From the NCBI RefSeq assembly GCF_014323665.1, contig NZ_JABVEB010000040.1, positions 1-43,921 on the forward strand: a stretch of 43,921 nt of DNA. The letters are read 5' to 3'. Position 1 is the stretch's first letter. Each line of letters opens with the position of its first letter. Origin of the DNA: Actinomadura sp. HBU206391. GTDB taxonomy: Bacteria; Actinomycetota; Actinomycetes; Streptosporangiales; Streptosporangiaceae. This document shows positions 8,879 through 16,608 of this stretch, in pieces. The notes beneath the pieces are model-generated. The model was not told the DNA's origin, ran no database searches, and saw only the letters and a list, made by a program, of their open reading frames with translations. A program made the position numbers and the translations under genes.

Positions 8879-8904
8879 CCCGCGCCCCTGAGCGGGGACG
8901 CGGG
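8879..8904. terminator. Hairpin between convergent NlpC/P60 and malic enzyme genes
   Basis: The arms cccgcgcccc (8879-8888) and ggggacgcggg (8894-8904) pair with one bulged A and a 5-nt loop. Its place between two convergent stops fits a bidirectional terminator. Confidence 0.65.
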
Positions 8905-8966
8905 CGACGGCGGAACTCCCGGTATTCGAAGGCAGGTGCCGAACGCCCAGGCGCTGAACGGCAGAT

Positions 8967-10151
8967 TCAGATCCGGTTGACGCCTTCCGCGCGCGCCTGC
9001 GCCGAGACGGCCTGGATGACCGCCGGCGCGACCCGATCGTCGAAGGGGCTCGGGATCACATAGTCGGCGGTGAGATCGTCCCCGACCACCCCGGCGAGCG
9101 CCTCGGCGGCCGCGAGCTTCATGCCCTCGGTGATCGTGTGCGCCCGGACGTCGAGCGCGCCCCGGAAGATCCCGGGGAAGGCGAGCACGTTGTTGATCTG
9201 GTTCGGGAAGTCGCTGCGGCCGGTGGCCACCACGAGGGCGTGCCGCCGCGCGTTCTCGGGATGGATCTCCGGCGTCGGGTTGGACAGCGCGAACACGATG
9301 CCGTCGCCGGACATCGCGGCGATCGCCTCCTCCCGCACCGTGCCGCCGGACAAGCCGATGAACACGTCCGCGCCCTGCAGCGCCTCCTCGGTCGACCCCG
9401 TGAGCCCGGCCTTGTTGGTGTCGGCCGCCAACGCCTGCTTGATCGCGTTCAGGCCGTCCCGGCCGTCGTAGATCAGCCCCTTGCTGTCGGAAACGGCGAT
9501 GTCGCCGATCCCGGCGTTCAGGAGGATCCGCGTGACCGCGACCCCGGACGCGCCGGCCCCGGCCACGACCGCGCGCATGGCCGACAGCGGCTTGCCCACC
9601 AGGCGAGAGGCGTTGCGCAGCGCCGCGAGCACCACGATCGCGGTGCCATGCTGATCATCGTGGAAGACCGGGATGTCCAGCGCCGCCCGGAGCCGGTCCT
9701 CCACCTCGAAACACCGCGGTGCGCTGATGTCCTCGAGATTGATGCCACCGAAGCTCGGCGCCATCCGGATGACGGTCTCGACCAGTTCGTCCACGTCAGT
9801 GCAGTCGAGGCAGATCGGCACGGAGTCGACACCGGCGAACTCCTTGAACAGCAGGGCCTTGCCCTCCATGACCGGCATCGCGGCGGCCGGGCCTATGTCG
9901 CCCAGGCCGAGCACCGCCGTGCCGTCGGTGACCACCGCCACGACCCTGGAGACCCAGGTGTAGTCGTTGACCAGCTCCGGCTCCTCGGCGATCGCGCTGC
10001 AGACGCGGGCCACGCCGGGGGTGTACGCCAGGGCGAGATCGTCCTTGTCGCGCACGGCGACCGTCGAACGGACCTCCAGTTTGCCGCCTCGGTGCAGCGC
10101 GAAGGCGGGATCGGCATCACGATCAGCGGTATTCGGAAACTCTTCGGTCAC
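8967..10151 (-). CDS. NAD(P)-dependent malic enzyme
   Basis: A 394-aa enzyme making pyruvate and CO2 from malate; anaplerotic or gluconeogenic and cytosolic. The malic N-terminal domain includes [42 protein letters not shown] and the metal-site region [18 protein letters not shown]...[17 protein letters not shown]. The Rossmann domain has [12 protein letters not shown] and [10 protein letters not shown]. The short form without a phosphotransacetylase tail is the usual actinobacterial type. The start is GTG 10151 behind aggggt; the longer frame to 10307 is Arg/Ser-rich and probably untranslated. NAD versus NADP preference cannot be read here. Confidence 0.93.
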   Translation of the reverse strand: MTEEFPNTADRDADPAFALHRGGKLEVRSTVAVRDKDDLALAYTPGVARVCSAIAEEPELVNDYTWVSRVVAVVTDGTAVLGLGDIGPAAAMPVMEGKALLFKEFAGVDSVPICLDCTDVDELVETVIRMAPSFGGINLEDISAPRCFEVEDRLRAALDIPVFHDDQHGTAIVVLAALRNASRLVGKPLSAMRAVVAGAGASGVAVTRILLNAGIGDIAVSDSKGLIYDGRDGLNAIKQALAADTNKAGLTGSTEEALQGADVFIGLSGGTVREEAIAAMSGDGIVFALSNPTPEIHPENARRHALVVATGRSDFPNQINNVLAFPGIFRGALDVRAHTITEGMKLAAAEALAGVVGDDLTADYVIPSPFDDRVAPAVIQAVSAQARAEGVNRI

Positions 10152-10536
10152 AGCGACCCCTCGGCTAGATTGCGGGCTCGGGCAGACGACTGCGCGGTGG
10201 CACCGGTCGAGGTGGCGGAGGCAGGCGGTCGTCTCTCGAAGTACGGGGGTCGCCCGTTTCCCGATTGTGGCATACCCGACCTCCGAGACCGGGCGGCCGG
10301 AAGGCACCAGCGGCCGCGAATCCGTATGGACATCCCGTCCAGCGGCGAACGGCCGCCCGGGAGCAGTGCCTCGTGCACGTCTACTGAGCAGGTAGGTTTT
10401 TCCGGGAGAGACCTGTTGTCCGATTGTGTCGCATCCTTAACCAGCTCCAACGCCGGTGTCAGCCAAAATGTCCATCAAACATAGGATCCGTTTCTCGATC
10501 TTCGAACAACGTTCGAGCTCTACTGGGAGGACCCGC
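10152..10536. promoter_or_regulatory. Divergent intergenic region between malic enzyme and amino-acid ABC operon
   Basis: No gene is supported in these 385 bases. Towards the ABC operon there is a possible promoter with TAGGAT at 10482-10487 and a weak TGTCAG about 20 nt upstream. Next comes an inverted repeat tcgaac/gttcga (10502-10507 and 10511-10516), then the RBS gggagg at 10525-10530. The half next to malic enzyme shows no clear box. Confidence 0.4.
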
Positions 10537-11424
10537 ATGCGAATCTGGCCCGGATCGCGCGATGTAAAGCCAGAGCATGGCCGCCGTCCGCGAGTTCTCG
10601 CGCTCGGAGTGGCCATCACCGCCGTCGTCCTCGCCTCCGCCTGTGGCAGCAGCGACTCCGGTGACTCGAGTTCCCCATCCGCGGCGCCGCCCGCCGCGGC
10701 GGGCGTCAAGCTCGTCACGCCGGGCAAGCTGAAGGTCTGCACCAACGTGCCGTACCCGCCGTTCCAGTTCCCGCAGGGCAACAAGACGGTCGGGTTCGAC
10801 GTCGACATCGTCGACCTCGTCGCCAAGAAGATCGGCGCCCAGCAAGAGATCATCAGCATGGACTTCAACGTCATCAAGAGCGGGGCGGCGCTCAACGCCA
10901 ACCGCTGTGACGTGGCGGCGGCCGGCATGACGATCCTGCCCGAGCGCAAGCAGAACCTCGACTTCTCCCGCCCGTACTTCCCCGAGTATCTCGCCCTGAT
11001 GACCAAGAAGGGCGCCGGGGTCAAGACGGTCGAGGACGCCAAGGCCAAGGGGCTCAAGGTCGGAGTGCAGGCAGACACCACCAGCCTGGACCTGGCCAAG
11101 TCGAAGGGCTTGACGCCCACGGAGTACAAGGACTCCGGGAAGGAGCTCCTCGCCATACAGTCCGGCGCGATCGACGTGGCGCTGCAGGACCTGCCCGTGG
11201 TCAACGACTGGATGAAGAATCCCGATGTCTCGTCCAAGTTCGAGGTCGCGGCCGAGATCAGCACCGGTGCCCAGTACGGCATCGCGGTGAAGAAGGGCGG
11301 CAACCCGGCGCTCCTCAAGCTGATCGACGACACCATCACCGAGGCGATCAAGGACGGGACCTGGACCAGGATCTACAAGCAGTGGATCGGTTCAGAGCCC
11401 AAGTCGATGCCGGCAGACAGCTGA
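10537..11424 (+). CDS. Amino-acid ABC transporter substrate-binding lipoprotein
   Basis: A 295-aa periplasmic-binding-like protein (SBP family 3) that captures a polar amino acid outside the membrane. The N-terminus is basic, then hydrophobic (VLALGVAITAVVLASACGSS) with a lipobox Cys, then a Ser/Ala/Pro linker. The binding domain has VCTNVPYPPFQFPQGNKTVGFDVDIVDLVAKK, MTILPERKQNLDFSRPYF and VQADTTSLDLAKSKG. The start ATG 10537 follows gggagg. It is first in a three-gene operon with the permease 9 nt downstream. Ligand class (Gln/Glu/basic/cystine) is uncertain. Confidence 0.93.
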   Translation: MRIWPGSRDVKPEHGRRPRVLALGVAITAVVLASACGSSDSGDSSSPSAAPPAAAGVKLVTPGKLKVCTNVPYPPFQFPQGNKTVGFDVDIVDLVAKKIGAQQEIISMDFNVIKSGAALNANRCDVAAAGMTILPERKQNLDFSRPYFPEYLALMTKKGAGVKTVEDAKAKGLKVGVQADTTSLDLAKSKGLTPTEYKDSGKELLAIQSGAIDVALQDLPVVNDWMKNPDVSSKFEVAAEISTGAQYGIAVKKGGNPALLKLIDDTITEAIKDGTWTRIYKQWIGSEPKSMPADS

Positions 11425-11433
11425 TCTGACGCG

Positions 11434-12282
11434 ATGGCGACGACGACGCACGAGCCCGTTCCCGCCGGGAAGTCCCCCGGCGGGAACGGGCTCAGCCCCA
11501 GGCAGCGGCAGCGGATCAGCCGCGCGGCCCAGTACGTCCTGTTCGTGGTGGTCGTGGCCGGGGCCATCGCGGTGGCGGACTGGGGCAAGATCCACGAGTA
11601 CCTTCTGGACACCAAAGCGCTCGATGGGATGTTCCCCGACCTGTTCACGGTCGCGCTGAAGAACACGATCCTCTACACCGCGGCCGCCTACGTCGTGGGC
11701 TTCGTCATCGGGCTGATCATCGCCCTGATGCGGCTGTCGTCGGTGGCGCCGTACCGGTGGTTCGGCCTGGTCTTCATCGAGATCTTCCGCGGACTTCCCG
11801 CGCTGCTCATCCTGATCCTGGTCGCCTTCGGCCTGCCGATCGCCTTCCCCTCCTTCAGCAACCCGCCCGGCGGGGTCTACACCCAGGTGGCCATCGGGCT
11901 CGGCCTGGTCGCCGCCGCCTACATGGCCGAGACGATCCGGGCCGGCATCCAGGCGGTGCCGAAGGGACAGATGGAGGCGGCCCGCTCGCTCGGCATGTCG
12001 CACACCCGGGCCATGATCTCGATCATCATCCCGCAGGCGCTGCGGGTCGTGGTCCCGCCCCTCACCAACGAGCTGGTCCTGCTGTTCAAGGACTCCTCGC
12101 TGGTCTTCATCATCGGGGTGAGCGCCACCCAGATCGAGCTCACCAAGATGGGCGAGAGCTTCGCCACCCAGAAAGCCGACTCCACCCCGATCGTGGCGGC
12201 GGGACTCGCCTACCTGGTCATCACGATCCCACTGGGCTACCTCGTACGACGTCTCGAAGCCCGCCAGGTTAAGGCACGGTGA
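11434..12282 (+). CDS. Amino-acid ABC transporter permease (HisM/GlnP type)
   Basis: A 282-aa inner-membrane permease with about five membrane segments after a hydrophilic N-terminal ~35 residues. It shows the HisMQ features [33 protein letters not shown], the EAA-loop region [25 protein letters not shown] and [17 protein letters not shown]. The start ATG 11434 has no good Shine-Dalgarno, and a perfect 18-bp hairpin covers codons 7-20. Both point to low translation relative to the upstream binding protein. Its stop overlaps the ATPase start by 4 nt (GTGA). Confidence 0.93.
   Translation: MATTTHEPVPAGKSPGGNGLSPRQRQRISRAAQYVLFVVVVAGAIAVADWGKIHEYLLDTKALDGMFPDLFTVALKNTILYTAAAYVVGFVIGLIIALMRLSSVAPYRWFGLVFIEIFRGLPALLILILVAFGLPIAFPSFSNPPGGVYTQVAIGLGLVAAAYMAETIRAGIQAVPKGQMEAARSLGMSHTRAMISIIIPQALRVVVPPLTNELVLLFKDSSLVFIIGVSATQIELTKMGESFATQKADSTPIVAAGLAYLVITIPLGYLVRRLEARQVKAR
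11452..11493 (+). repeat. Perfect 18-bp inverted repeat inside the permease coding sequence
   Basis: The arms at 11452-11469 and 11476-11493 are exact reverse complements around the 6-nt loop aagtcc, starting 18 nt after the permease ATG. The DNA encodes [14 protein letters not shown]. As RNA it would form a very stable GC-rich hairpin; differential expression within the operon is the likely role. Confidence 0.9.
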
Positions 12283-13130
12283 GCGCAATGACCCCCATGG
12301 TGGAGATCCGCGATCTGCACAAGTCGTTCGGTCAGCTCGAGGTGCTGAAGGGCATCGACTTCACCGTCGACCGCGGCCAGGTGATCTGTGTCATCGGCCC
12401 GTCCGGCTCGGGCAAGTCGACCCTGCTGCGCTGTGTGAACACGCTGGAGGCGCCCACCCGTGGCACGGTCGTGGTCGAGGGCATCGAACTCACCGACCCC
12501 GACGTGGACATCAATGCGGCACGACAGCGCGTCGGCATGGTGTTCCAGCAGTTCAACCTGTTCCCGCACCTCTGCGTGCTGGACAACGTCGCGATCGCCC
12601 AGCGGAGAGTGCTCAAGCGGAGCAAGGCCGAGGCCGAGAAGGTCGCTCAGGCGAACCTGGAGCGGGTCGGGCTGTCGGACAAGGTGCGCAGCTACCCCTC
12701 GCAGCTGTCCGGCGGCCAGCAGCAGCGGGCCGCGATCGCCAGGGCGCTCGCCATGGAGCCGACCCTGATGCTGTTCGACGAGCCGACCTCGGCGCTCGAC
12801 CCCGAGCTCGTCGGCGACGTCCTGTCGGTCATGCGCCAGCTCGCCGACGAGGGCATGACCATGCTGGTGGTGACCCATGAGATGGCGTTCGCCCGCGACG
12901 TGGCCGACCGGGTGGTCTTCATGGACCAGGGCGTGATCGTCGAGGAGGGCCCGGCCGAGCAGGTCATCGGCGATCCGCAGGAGGAGCGCACCCGCGTCTT
13001 CCTGCGCCGCGTGCTCGACCCGACCCACGCACAGGTCGGCGAGGTCAGCGACCTGGAGGAGCGCCAGGTCGCCGCGAAGCACCCAGCCGAAAAGCCGCCG
13101 CCTCCGGTGAAGCCCAGCGGCTTCAACTGA
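12279..13130 (+). CDS. Amino-acid ABC transporter ATP-binding protein
   Basis: A 283-aa ATPase energising the transporter. It has Walker [11 protein letters not shown]-loop [13 protein letters not shown], signature LSGGQQQR, Walker B LMLFDEP and H-loop VVTHEM. This is the polar amino-acid (GlnQ/ArtP) subfamily. A C-terminal ~45-residue charged and Pro-rich tail ([14 protein letters not shown]...[11 protein letters not shown]) is longer than the family norm. The GTG at 12279 overlaps the permease stop; ATG 12288 or 12297 are alternatives. Confidence 0.93.
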   Translation: MSAMTPMVEIRDLHKSFGQLEVLKGIDFTVDRGQVICVIGPSGSGKSTLLRCVNTLEAPTRGTVVVEGIELTDPDVDINAARQRVGMVFQQFNLFPHLCVLDNVAIAQRRVLKRSKAEAEKVAQANLERVGLSDKVRSYPSQLSGGQQQRAAIARALAMEPTLMLFDEPTSALDPELVGDVLSVMRQLADEGMTMLVVTHEMAFARDVADRVVFMDQGVIVEEGPAEQVIGDPQEERTRVFLRRVLDPTHAQVGEVSDLEERQVAAKHPAEKPPPPVKPSGFN

Positions 13131-13144
13131 CGGCCTCCACGCGG

Positions 13145-13210
13145 GGGGCGCATGGTGCCGATTCACGGGTCGCGAGGCCGGAACCGTGAATCATTCGCAG
13201 GATGCGCCCC
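13145..13210. repeat. Nested inverted repeats downstream of the ABC operon
   Basis: Outer arms ggggcgcat (13145-13153) and atgcgcccc (13202-13210) and inner arms gattcacgg (13160-13168) and ccgtgaatc (13184-13192) are all perfect. They give a two-part stem with a 6/9-nt internal loop and a 15-nt apical loop. It begins 15 nt after the ATPase stop, so termination is the simplest reading. It also lies 150-215 nt upstream of the next gene. The remainder of 13131-13359 shows no convincing gene. Confidence 0.65.
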
Positions 13211-13359
13211 TCGACGACGAATGTGTCCGCCATTTCATGGCCCACGCGGACAATCTTCGACGAGAGGCCGAAACGAACCCGGGTCCACGGCGGCGGAACG
13301 TGCCATACTCGACGCACGGCAGGACTTTCGCGGTCGGGTCGACTCCGTAAGGAGCGCAC

Positions 13360-13929
13360 GTGGACCTCGCCTCTTACGCAGACCTTGTGATCGAGCTTGT
13401 GAACACTCAGGATCCGGTCCAGGACTCGCTGCGGGATCTGGACTCGCTGCAGGAGCTGCTCAAGATCCGTCCACATCTCAGTGGCCGGGTGACCCGGCGT
13501 GACCTCGACGCGATGCGGGACCTGCGCTCAGAGCTGCGAGCGATCTTCACCTCGGCGGTCGCGGGCCACCACGAGGACGCCGTCGACCGGCTGAATTCGC
13601 TGCTGATCCAGCACCCCATCCATCCACAGGTCTCTGGCCACGACGGCCAGGACTGGCACCTTCACCTGACCGAGAGCGGTTCGGTGCCGGATCGCTACGC
13701 CGCCGGAGCGTCGATGGGACTGGCCGTCTATGTCAGCACGCACGGCATCGAGCGGCTGGGCGTCTGCCAGGCCCCGTTGTGCGGCAAGATCTACTTCGAC
13801 ACCACCGCCAACCGGTCGCGGCGGCACTGCTCCGACCGTTGCGCCGACCGCGCCAACGTGGCGGCCTACCGGGCGCGCCGCCGCGAGAACGCCGACGCCG
13901 AGATCGGCAGCCGGGAACGCGGCCGGTAA
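13360..13929 (+). CDS. CGNR zinc finger (ABATE-type) putative transcriptional regulator
   Basis: A 189-aa protein. The N-terminal helical ABATE-like domain begins DLASYADLVIELVNTQ. The C-terminal zinc-finger region is CQAPLCGKIYFDTTANRSRR followed by HCSDRCADRANVAAYRARRR, with two CX4C/CX3C-type Cys pairs and a basic tail. The family is thought to bind DNA; targets are unknown. The start GTG 13360 has aaggag at 13349-13354. Its last 64 nt overlap the 3' end of the convergent sodX gene, so both C-termini are encoded by the same DNA. Confidence 0.88.
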   Translation: MDLASYADLVIELVNTQDPVQDSLRDLDSLQELLKIRPHLSGRVTRRDLDAMRDLRSELRAIFTSAVAGHHEDAVDRLNSLLIQHPIHPQVSGHDGQDWHLHLTESGSVPDRYAAGASMGLAVYVSTHGIERLGVCQAPLCGKIYFDTTANRSRRHCSDRCADRANVAAYRARRRENADAEIGSRERGR

Positions 13930-14216
13930 CGCACCACCGCGCGGCCGACGATCAAGCGATCCGGCACGGCGTCGAAGTCCCAGCTGTCCTGTCGCCCGGG
14001 TGCCCGCTGGTTGTCGCTCTCGAGCCACCAGCCACGCTCTGTCCGGTGTACGGCCCGTTTGACGATCAACTGGCCCGGCCGCCCCGGATGCCATGCCACG
14101 ACGACGTCGCCGACCCGCACCCTCAGCCGCGCCCGCGCCCCGGTGCGCACCAGCAGCCGATCCCCCGGCCGCAGGGCCGGCAGCATCGAATCGCCTGTGA
14201 CCTCGAAGCTCCTCAA
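13866..14216 (-). CDS. sodX: Nickel-type superoxide dismutase maturation protease (S26 signal peptidase-like)
   Basis: A 116-aa S26-family protease that in NiSOD operons is thought to remove the SodN propeptide. The Ser region is VTGDSMLPALRPGDRLLV, the general-base Lys is in LIVKRAVHRTERGWW, and ESDNQRAPGRQDSWDF follows. It lacks an obvious membrane anchor. The only possible start is TTG at 14216: an in-frame TGA lies four codons upstream and gaggt provides the RBS. It is divergent from sodN, whereas many genomes have the two adjacent in other arrangements. Its 3' end overlaps the CGNR gene by 64 nt. Confidence 0.9.
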   Translation of the reverse strand: MRSFEVTGDSMLPALRPGDRLLVRTGARARLRVRVGDVVVAWHPGRPGQLIVKRAVHRTERGWWLESDNQRAPGRQDSWDFDAVPDRLIVGRAVVRYRPRSRLPISASAFSRRRAR

Positions 14217-14236
14217 CGGCGGACCTCATGCCATGA

Positions 14237-14266
14237 CTCTGTGCTCGGCGGGAAAGAGCACCAGAG
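14237..14266. promoter_or_regulatory. Imperfect palindrome in the sodX/sodN divergent region
   Basis: ctctgtgctc (14237-14246) pairs with gagcac-c-agag (14256-14266) with one bulge around a 9-nt centre. It lies between the sodX and sodN starts and is a candidate operator for nickel- or redox-responsive control. It does not match a consensus I can name with confidence. Confidence 0.4.
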
Positions 14267-14316
14267 TAGTGTCAGTGCGTAGAGCATGATCCGACACCAG
14301 CGAAGGGACCGTGCAG

Positions 14317-14718
14317 GTGCTCGCAAACCTTCTACGTCCGAAGACCACCGTTTCCGCTCACTGTGACCTGCCGTGTGGCGTATACGACCCGGCGCAGGCC
14401 CGGATCGAGGCCGAGTCGGTCAAGGCGATCTGTGAGAAGTACGCAGGGAACGAGGACCCGATCTTCCGGGCCAGGGCCCTCAAGATCAAAGAGGAGCGCT
14501 CCAACCTCGTGAAGGAGCACCTCTGGGTGCTGTGGACCGACTATTTCAAGCCGCCGCACTTCGAGAAGTACCCCCAACTCCACGAGCTGTTCAACGAGGC
14601 CACCAAGCTCGCAGGCGCGAGTGGCACCAAGGGCAGTGTGGACGTCGACGTGGCCGACAAACTCCTCGGAAAGATCGCGGAGATCGATAAGATCTTCTGG
14701 GAGACCAAGCAGGCCTGA
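14317..14718 (+). CDS. sodN: Nickel-containing superoxide dismutase
   Basis: A 133-aa precursor. A 14-residue propeptide (MLANLLRPKTTVSA) is followed by the mature N-terminus HCDLPCGVYDPAQ. That segment carries the nickel hook: His1, Cys2 and Cys6 of the mature chain. The rest is the four-helix bundle (YFKPPHFEKYPQLHELF, KIFWETKQA). GTG 14317 is preferred over GTG 14311 because aaggga (14303-14308) is 8 nt from it and the resulting propeptide matches Streptomyces NiSOD length. It removes superoxide as part of a homohexamer. A strong terminator follows. Confidence 0.96.
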   Translation: MLANLLRPKTTVSAHCDLPCGVYDPAQARIEAESVKAICEKYAGNEDPIFRARALKIKEERSNLVKEHLWVLWTDYFKPPHFEKYPQLHELFNEATKLAGASGTKGSVDVDVADKLLGKIAEIDKIFWETKQA

Positions 14719-14730
14719 AAACCCTCTGCG

Positions 14731-14760
14731 GGGCCGGTTCCGCGGTGGCGGAACCGGCCC
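14731..14760 (+). terminator. Terminator after sodN
   Basis: gggccggttccgc (14731-14743) and gcggaaccggccc (14748-14760) form a perfect 13-bp stem with the 4-nt loop ggtg, 12 nt after the stop. Confidence 0.85.
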
Positions 14761-14872
14761 GCCGTGTGTGACACGACGTGCCGGACCTGCAAGACTGAGC
14801 GTGCCGAACATACGCATCGGACCGGTAAGACGGTAGTTTCGAAGCAGCGGACCAGCCCCCATAGGGAGTGAC

Positions 14873-15301
14873 GTGACAGAGGAAACCGCTGCCATGCCAG
14901 CCAGTACGAAGTTGACGCTGCGTGACCTGGTGACCGTCCGGTTGCCGGCCGCGAGTGCTTATCTATCCGTCCTGCGGACCGCCACCGCGGGACTCGCCGC
15001 ACGGCTCGACTTCACCCTCGACGAGATCGAGGACCTCCGCATCGCGGTGGATGAGGCGTGCGCGATGCTCCTCGCCCAGGCGGTTCCGGGAACCGATCTG
15101 GAGTGCGAGTTCGAGCTGACGGGGGACGCCATGCGGATCGCCGTCTCCGTCCTGACCGTCGACGGGCAGGTGCCCAGCCGAGAGACCTTCGCCTGGACCG
15201 TGCTGTCGTCCCTCGCGGGGGACGTCGATGCCCGGGTCGGCGCCGACGACCGAGTGACCGTGATGCTGCAGAAGCGCCGCGGTGCGGCGGGAGCCCCGTG
15301 A
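14873..15301 (+). CDS. Anti-sigma factor, RsbW/SpoIIAB-like histidine-kinase-type ATPase domain
   Basis: A 142-aa protein with a GHKL/HATPase fold: helix and N-box-like region LDEIEDLRIAVDEACAMLL, then strands LECEFELTGDAMRIAVSVLT. The canonical G1/G2 boxes are weak, as in many actinobacterial RsbW relatives. Such proteins hold a SigB/F-type sigma factor until an anti-anti-sigma factor binds. The GTG start 14873 follows agggag. Its stop overlaps the sigma-factor start by 4 nt (GTGA), strong evidence that the two form a cognate pair. No anti-anti-sigma gene is in the window. Confidence 0.88.
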   Translation: MTEETAAMPASTKLTLRDLVTVRLPAASAYLSVLRTATAGLAARLDFTLDEIEDLRIAVDEACAMLLAQAVPGTDLECEFELTGDAMRIAVSVLTVDGQVPSRETFAWTVLSSLAGDVDARVGADDRVTVMLQKRRGAAGAP

Positions 15302-16116
15302 CGGAGAAGACCACCCTGGCAGGCAACAGTTCCGGCAACGAGCGGGCCGAGACCGCGGTTCCGGACCGAACCCGTGCGCGCACGCTGTTCGAACGCCTGA
15401 ACCAGCTTCCCGAGGGCGATCCGGAGCGTCAGCGCATCCGTGATCAGCTGGTCGAGCTGCATCTACCGCTGGTCGAGTACCTCGCCCGCCGGTTCCGCAA
15501 CCGCGGCGAGTGGCTGGACGACCTCATCCAGGTGGCCACGATCGGGCTGATCAAGTCGATCGATCGCTTCGACCTGGAGCGCGGCGTCGAGTTCTCGACC
15601 TATGCCACTCCCACCATCGTCGGCGAGATCAAACGGCACTTCCGGGACAAGGGCTGGGCCGTACGCGTGCCCCGCCGGCTCCAGGAGCTCAAGCTCTCCC
15701 TGACCAAGGCGATCAGTGAGCTGGCCCAGCGCGAAGGACGCGCACCCACCGTCAGCGAGCTGGCCGAGCACCTGCAGATGAGCGAGGAGGAGGTGCTCGA
15801 GGGCCTGGAGTCGGCCAACGCCTACTCCACCGTGTCGCTCGACGCGCCCGACTCCGGTGACGAGGATGCCCCGGCGGTCGCCGACTCGCTCGGCATCATC
15901 GACGACTCGCTCGAGGGCGTCGAGTACCGCGAGTCGCTCAAGCCGCTGCTGGAGAAGCTTCCGGCCCGGGAGAAGAAGATCCTGTTGCTGCGCTTCTTCG
16001 GGAACATGACGCAGTCGCAGATCGCTTCCGAACTGGGCATCTCCCAGATGCACGTGTCTCGGCTGCTCGCCCGCACGCTCGCCCAGCTCCGCGAGGGTCT
16101 GACCGCCGACGAGTGA
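15298..16116 (+). CDS. RNA polymerase sigma factor, SigB/SigF/SigG subfamily
   Basis: A 272-aa group 3 sigma factor. Region 2 includes VEYLARRFRNRGEWLDDLIQ, VATIGLIKSIDRFD and FSTYATPTIVGEIKRHFRDK. Region 3 is RLQELKLSLTKAISELAQREG. Region 4 is LPAREKKILLLRFFGNMTQS followed by the helix-turn-helix IASELGISQMHVSRLLARTL. It directs general-stress or developmental transcription under the anti-sigma factor encoded immediately upstream (4-nt overlap). A perfect 11-bp hairpin follows the stop. Confidence 0.95.
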   Translation: MTEKTTLAGNSSGNERAETAVPDRTRARTLFERLNQLPEGDPERQRIRDQLVELHLPLVEYLARRFRNRGEWLDDLIQVATIGLIKSIDRFDLERGVEFSTYATPTIVGEIKRHFRDKGWAVRVPRRLQELKLSLTKAISELAQREGRAPTVSELAEHLQMSEEEVLEGLESANAYSTVSLDAPDSGDEDAPAVADSLGIIDDSLEGVEYRESLKPLLEKLPAREKKILLLRFFGNMTQSQIASELGISQMHVSRLLARTLAQLREGLTADE

Positions 16117-16117
16117 T

Positions 16118-16144
16118 CACGGTCCGCGCCCGTCGCGGACCGTG
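16118..16144. terminator. Bidirectional hairpin between sigma factor and membrane protein genes
   Basis: cacggtccgcg (16118-16128) and cgcggaccgtg (16134-16144) pair perfectly over 11 bp around the 5-nt loop cccgt, between convergent stops. Confidence 0.8.
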
Positions 16145-16151
16145 AGTTCCG

Positions 16152-16547
16152 TCACTCTCCGTGCGGCTCTTCCTCGTGCACCAAGGCGTCATTGCTCGGC
16201 TTGCAGAGCACGAGAACGAGGGCCGCGACGGCGAGCACGATCAGCGGAACGCCGAGCGCGTACTGGTCGCCCTGGAGCATCGACACCGATACCGGCAGCG
16301 CGAAGAGCTGGGTCAACACCGCCGGCGAACGGCTCCACCGGTCCGCTCGCAGAAGCCCTCGGGCGACGGCGAGCATCCCACCGGCGGCCAGGAAGGCGAA
16401 CAGGGTCACCCCGATCGCACTGGCCGGGTCGAGCGGCTTGCCGACGATCGCCTCCCAGCCCACGTACAGCCCGAAGCCGAGCGCGATGAGCCCTTGGGCC
16501 GCCTCGATGGCGGCTGCGGCGGTCAGGGTGATGGGACGTCCGGTCAC
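16152..16547 (-). CDS. Small integral membrane protein of unknown function
   Basis: A 131-aa protein with about four hydrophobic segments (TLTAAAAIEAAQGLIALGFG, AIGVTLFAFLAAGGMLAVAR, SPAVLTQLFALPVSVSML, GVPLIVLAVAALVLVLC) and an acidic C-terminal tail (HEEEPHGE). The start GTG 16547 lies 6 nt after a minus-strand TAGGGT box and has no Shine-Dalgarno. It is divergent from the diacylglycerol-kinase-like gene, with only 61 nt between the two start codons. No family assigned. Confidence 0.8.
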   Translation of the reverse strand: MTGRPITLTAAAAIEAAQGLIALGFGLYVGWEAIVGKPLDPASAIGVTLFAFLAAGGMLAVARGLLRADRWSRSPAVLTQLFALPVSVSMLQGDQYALGVPLIVLAVAALVLVLCKPSNDALVHEEEPHGE

Positions 16548-16553
16548 ACCGGA

Positions 16554-16559
16554 ACCCTA
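16554..16559 (-). promoter_or_regulatory. -10 box TAGGGT for the small membrane protein gene
   Basis: Minus-strand TAGGGT followed by 6 nt and the GTG at 16547; candidate leaderless promoter. Confidence 0.5.
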
Positions 16560-16596
16560 CTGCCCGCTCGCCGACGCCCCGACCCGGAACCACGGA

Positions 16597-16602
16597 TACG
16601 CT
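16597..16602 (+). promoter_or_regulatory. -10 box TACGCT for the lipid kinase gene
   Basis: TACGCT is followed by 6 nt and the GTG at 16609. It forms a compact divergent promoter pair with the minus-strand box at 16554. Confidence 0.5.
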
Positions 16603-16608
16603 GGCGCC

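Noticed and set aside
13123..13476. 117-aa minus-strand frame between the ABC operon and CGNR gene
   Set aside because: Overlaps the start of the CGNR gene and the nested inverted repeat, with no RBS or recognisable domain; its C-terminal stretch FVVEGRILRMIHGS looked mildly protein-like but could not be supported.
13866..14229. Longer minus-strand frame (13528-14229) as the real gene instead of sodX
   Set aside because: It uses a different frame with no domain; the sodX frame has the S26 Ser and Lys motifs and sits beside sodN.
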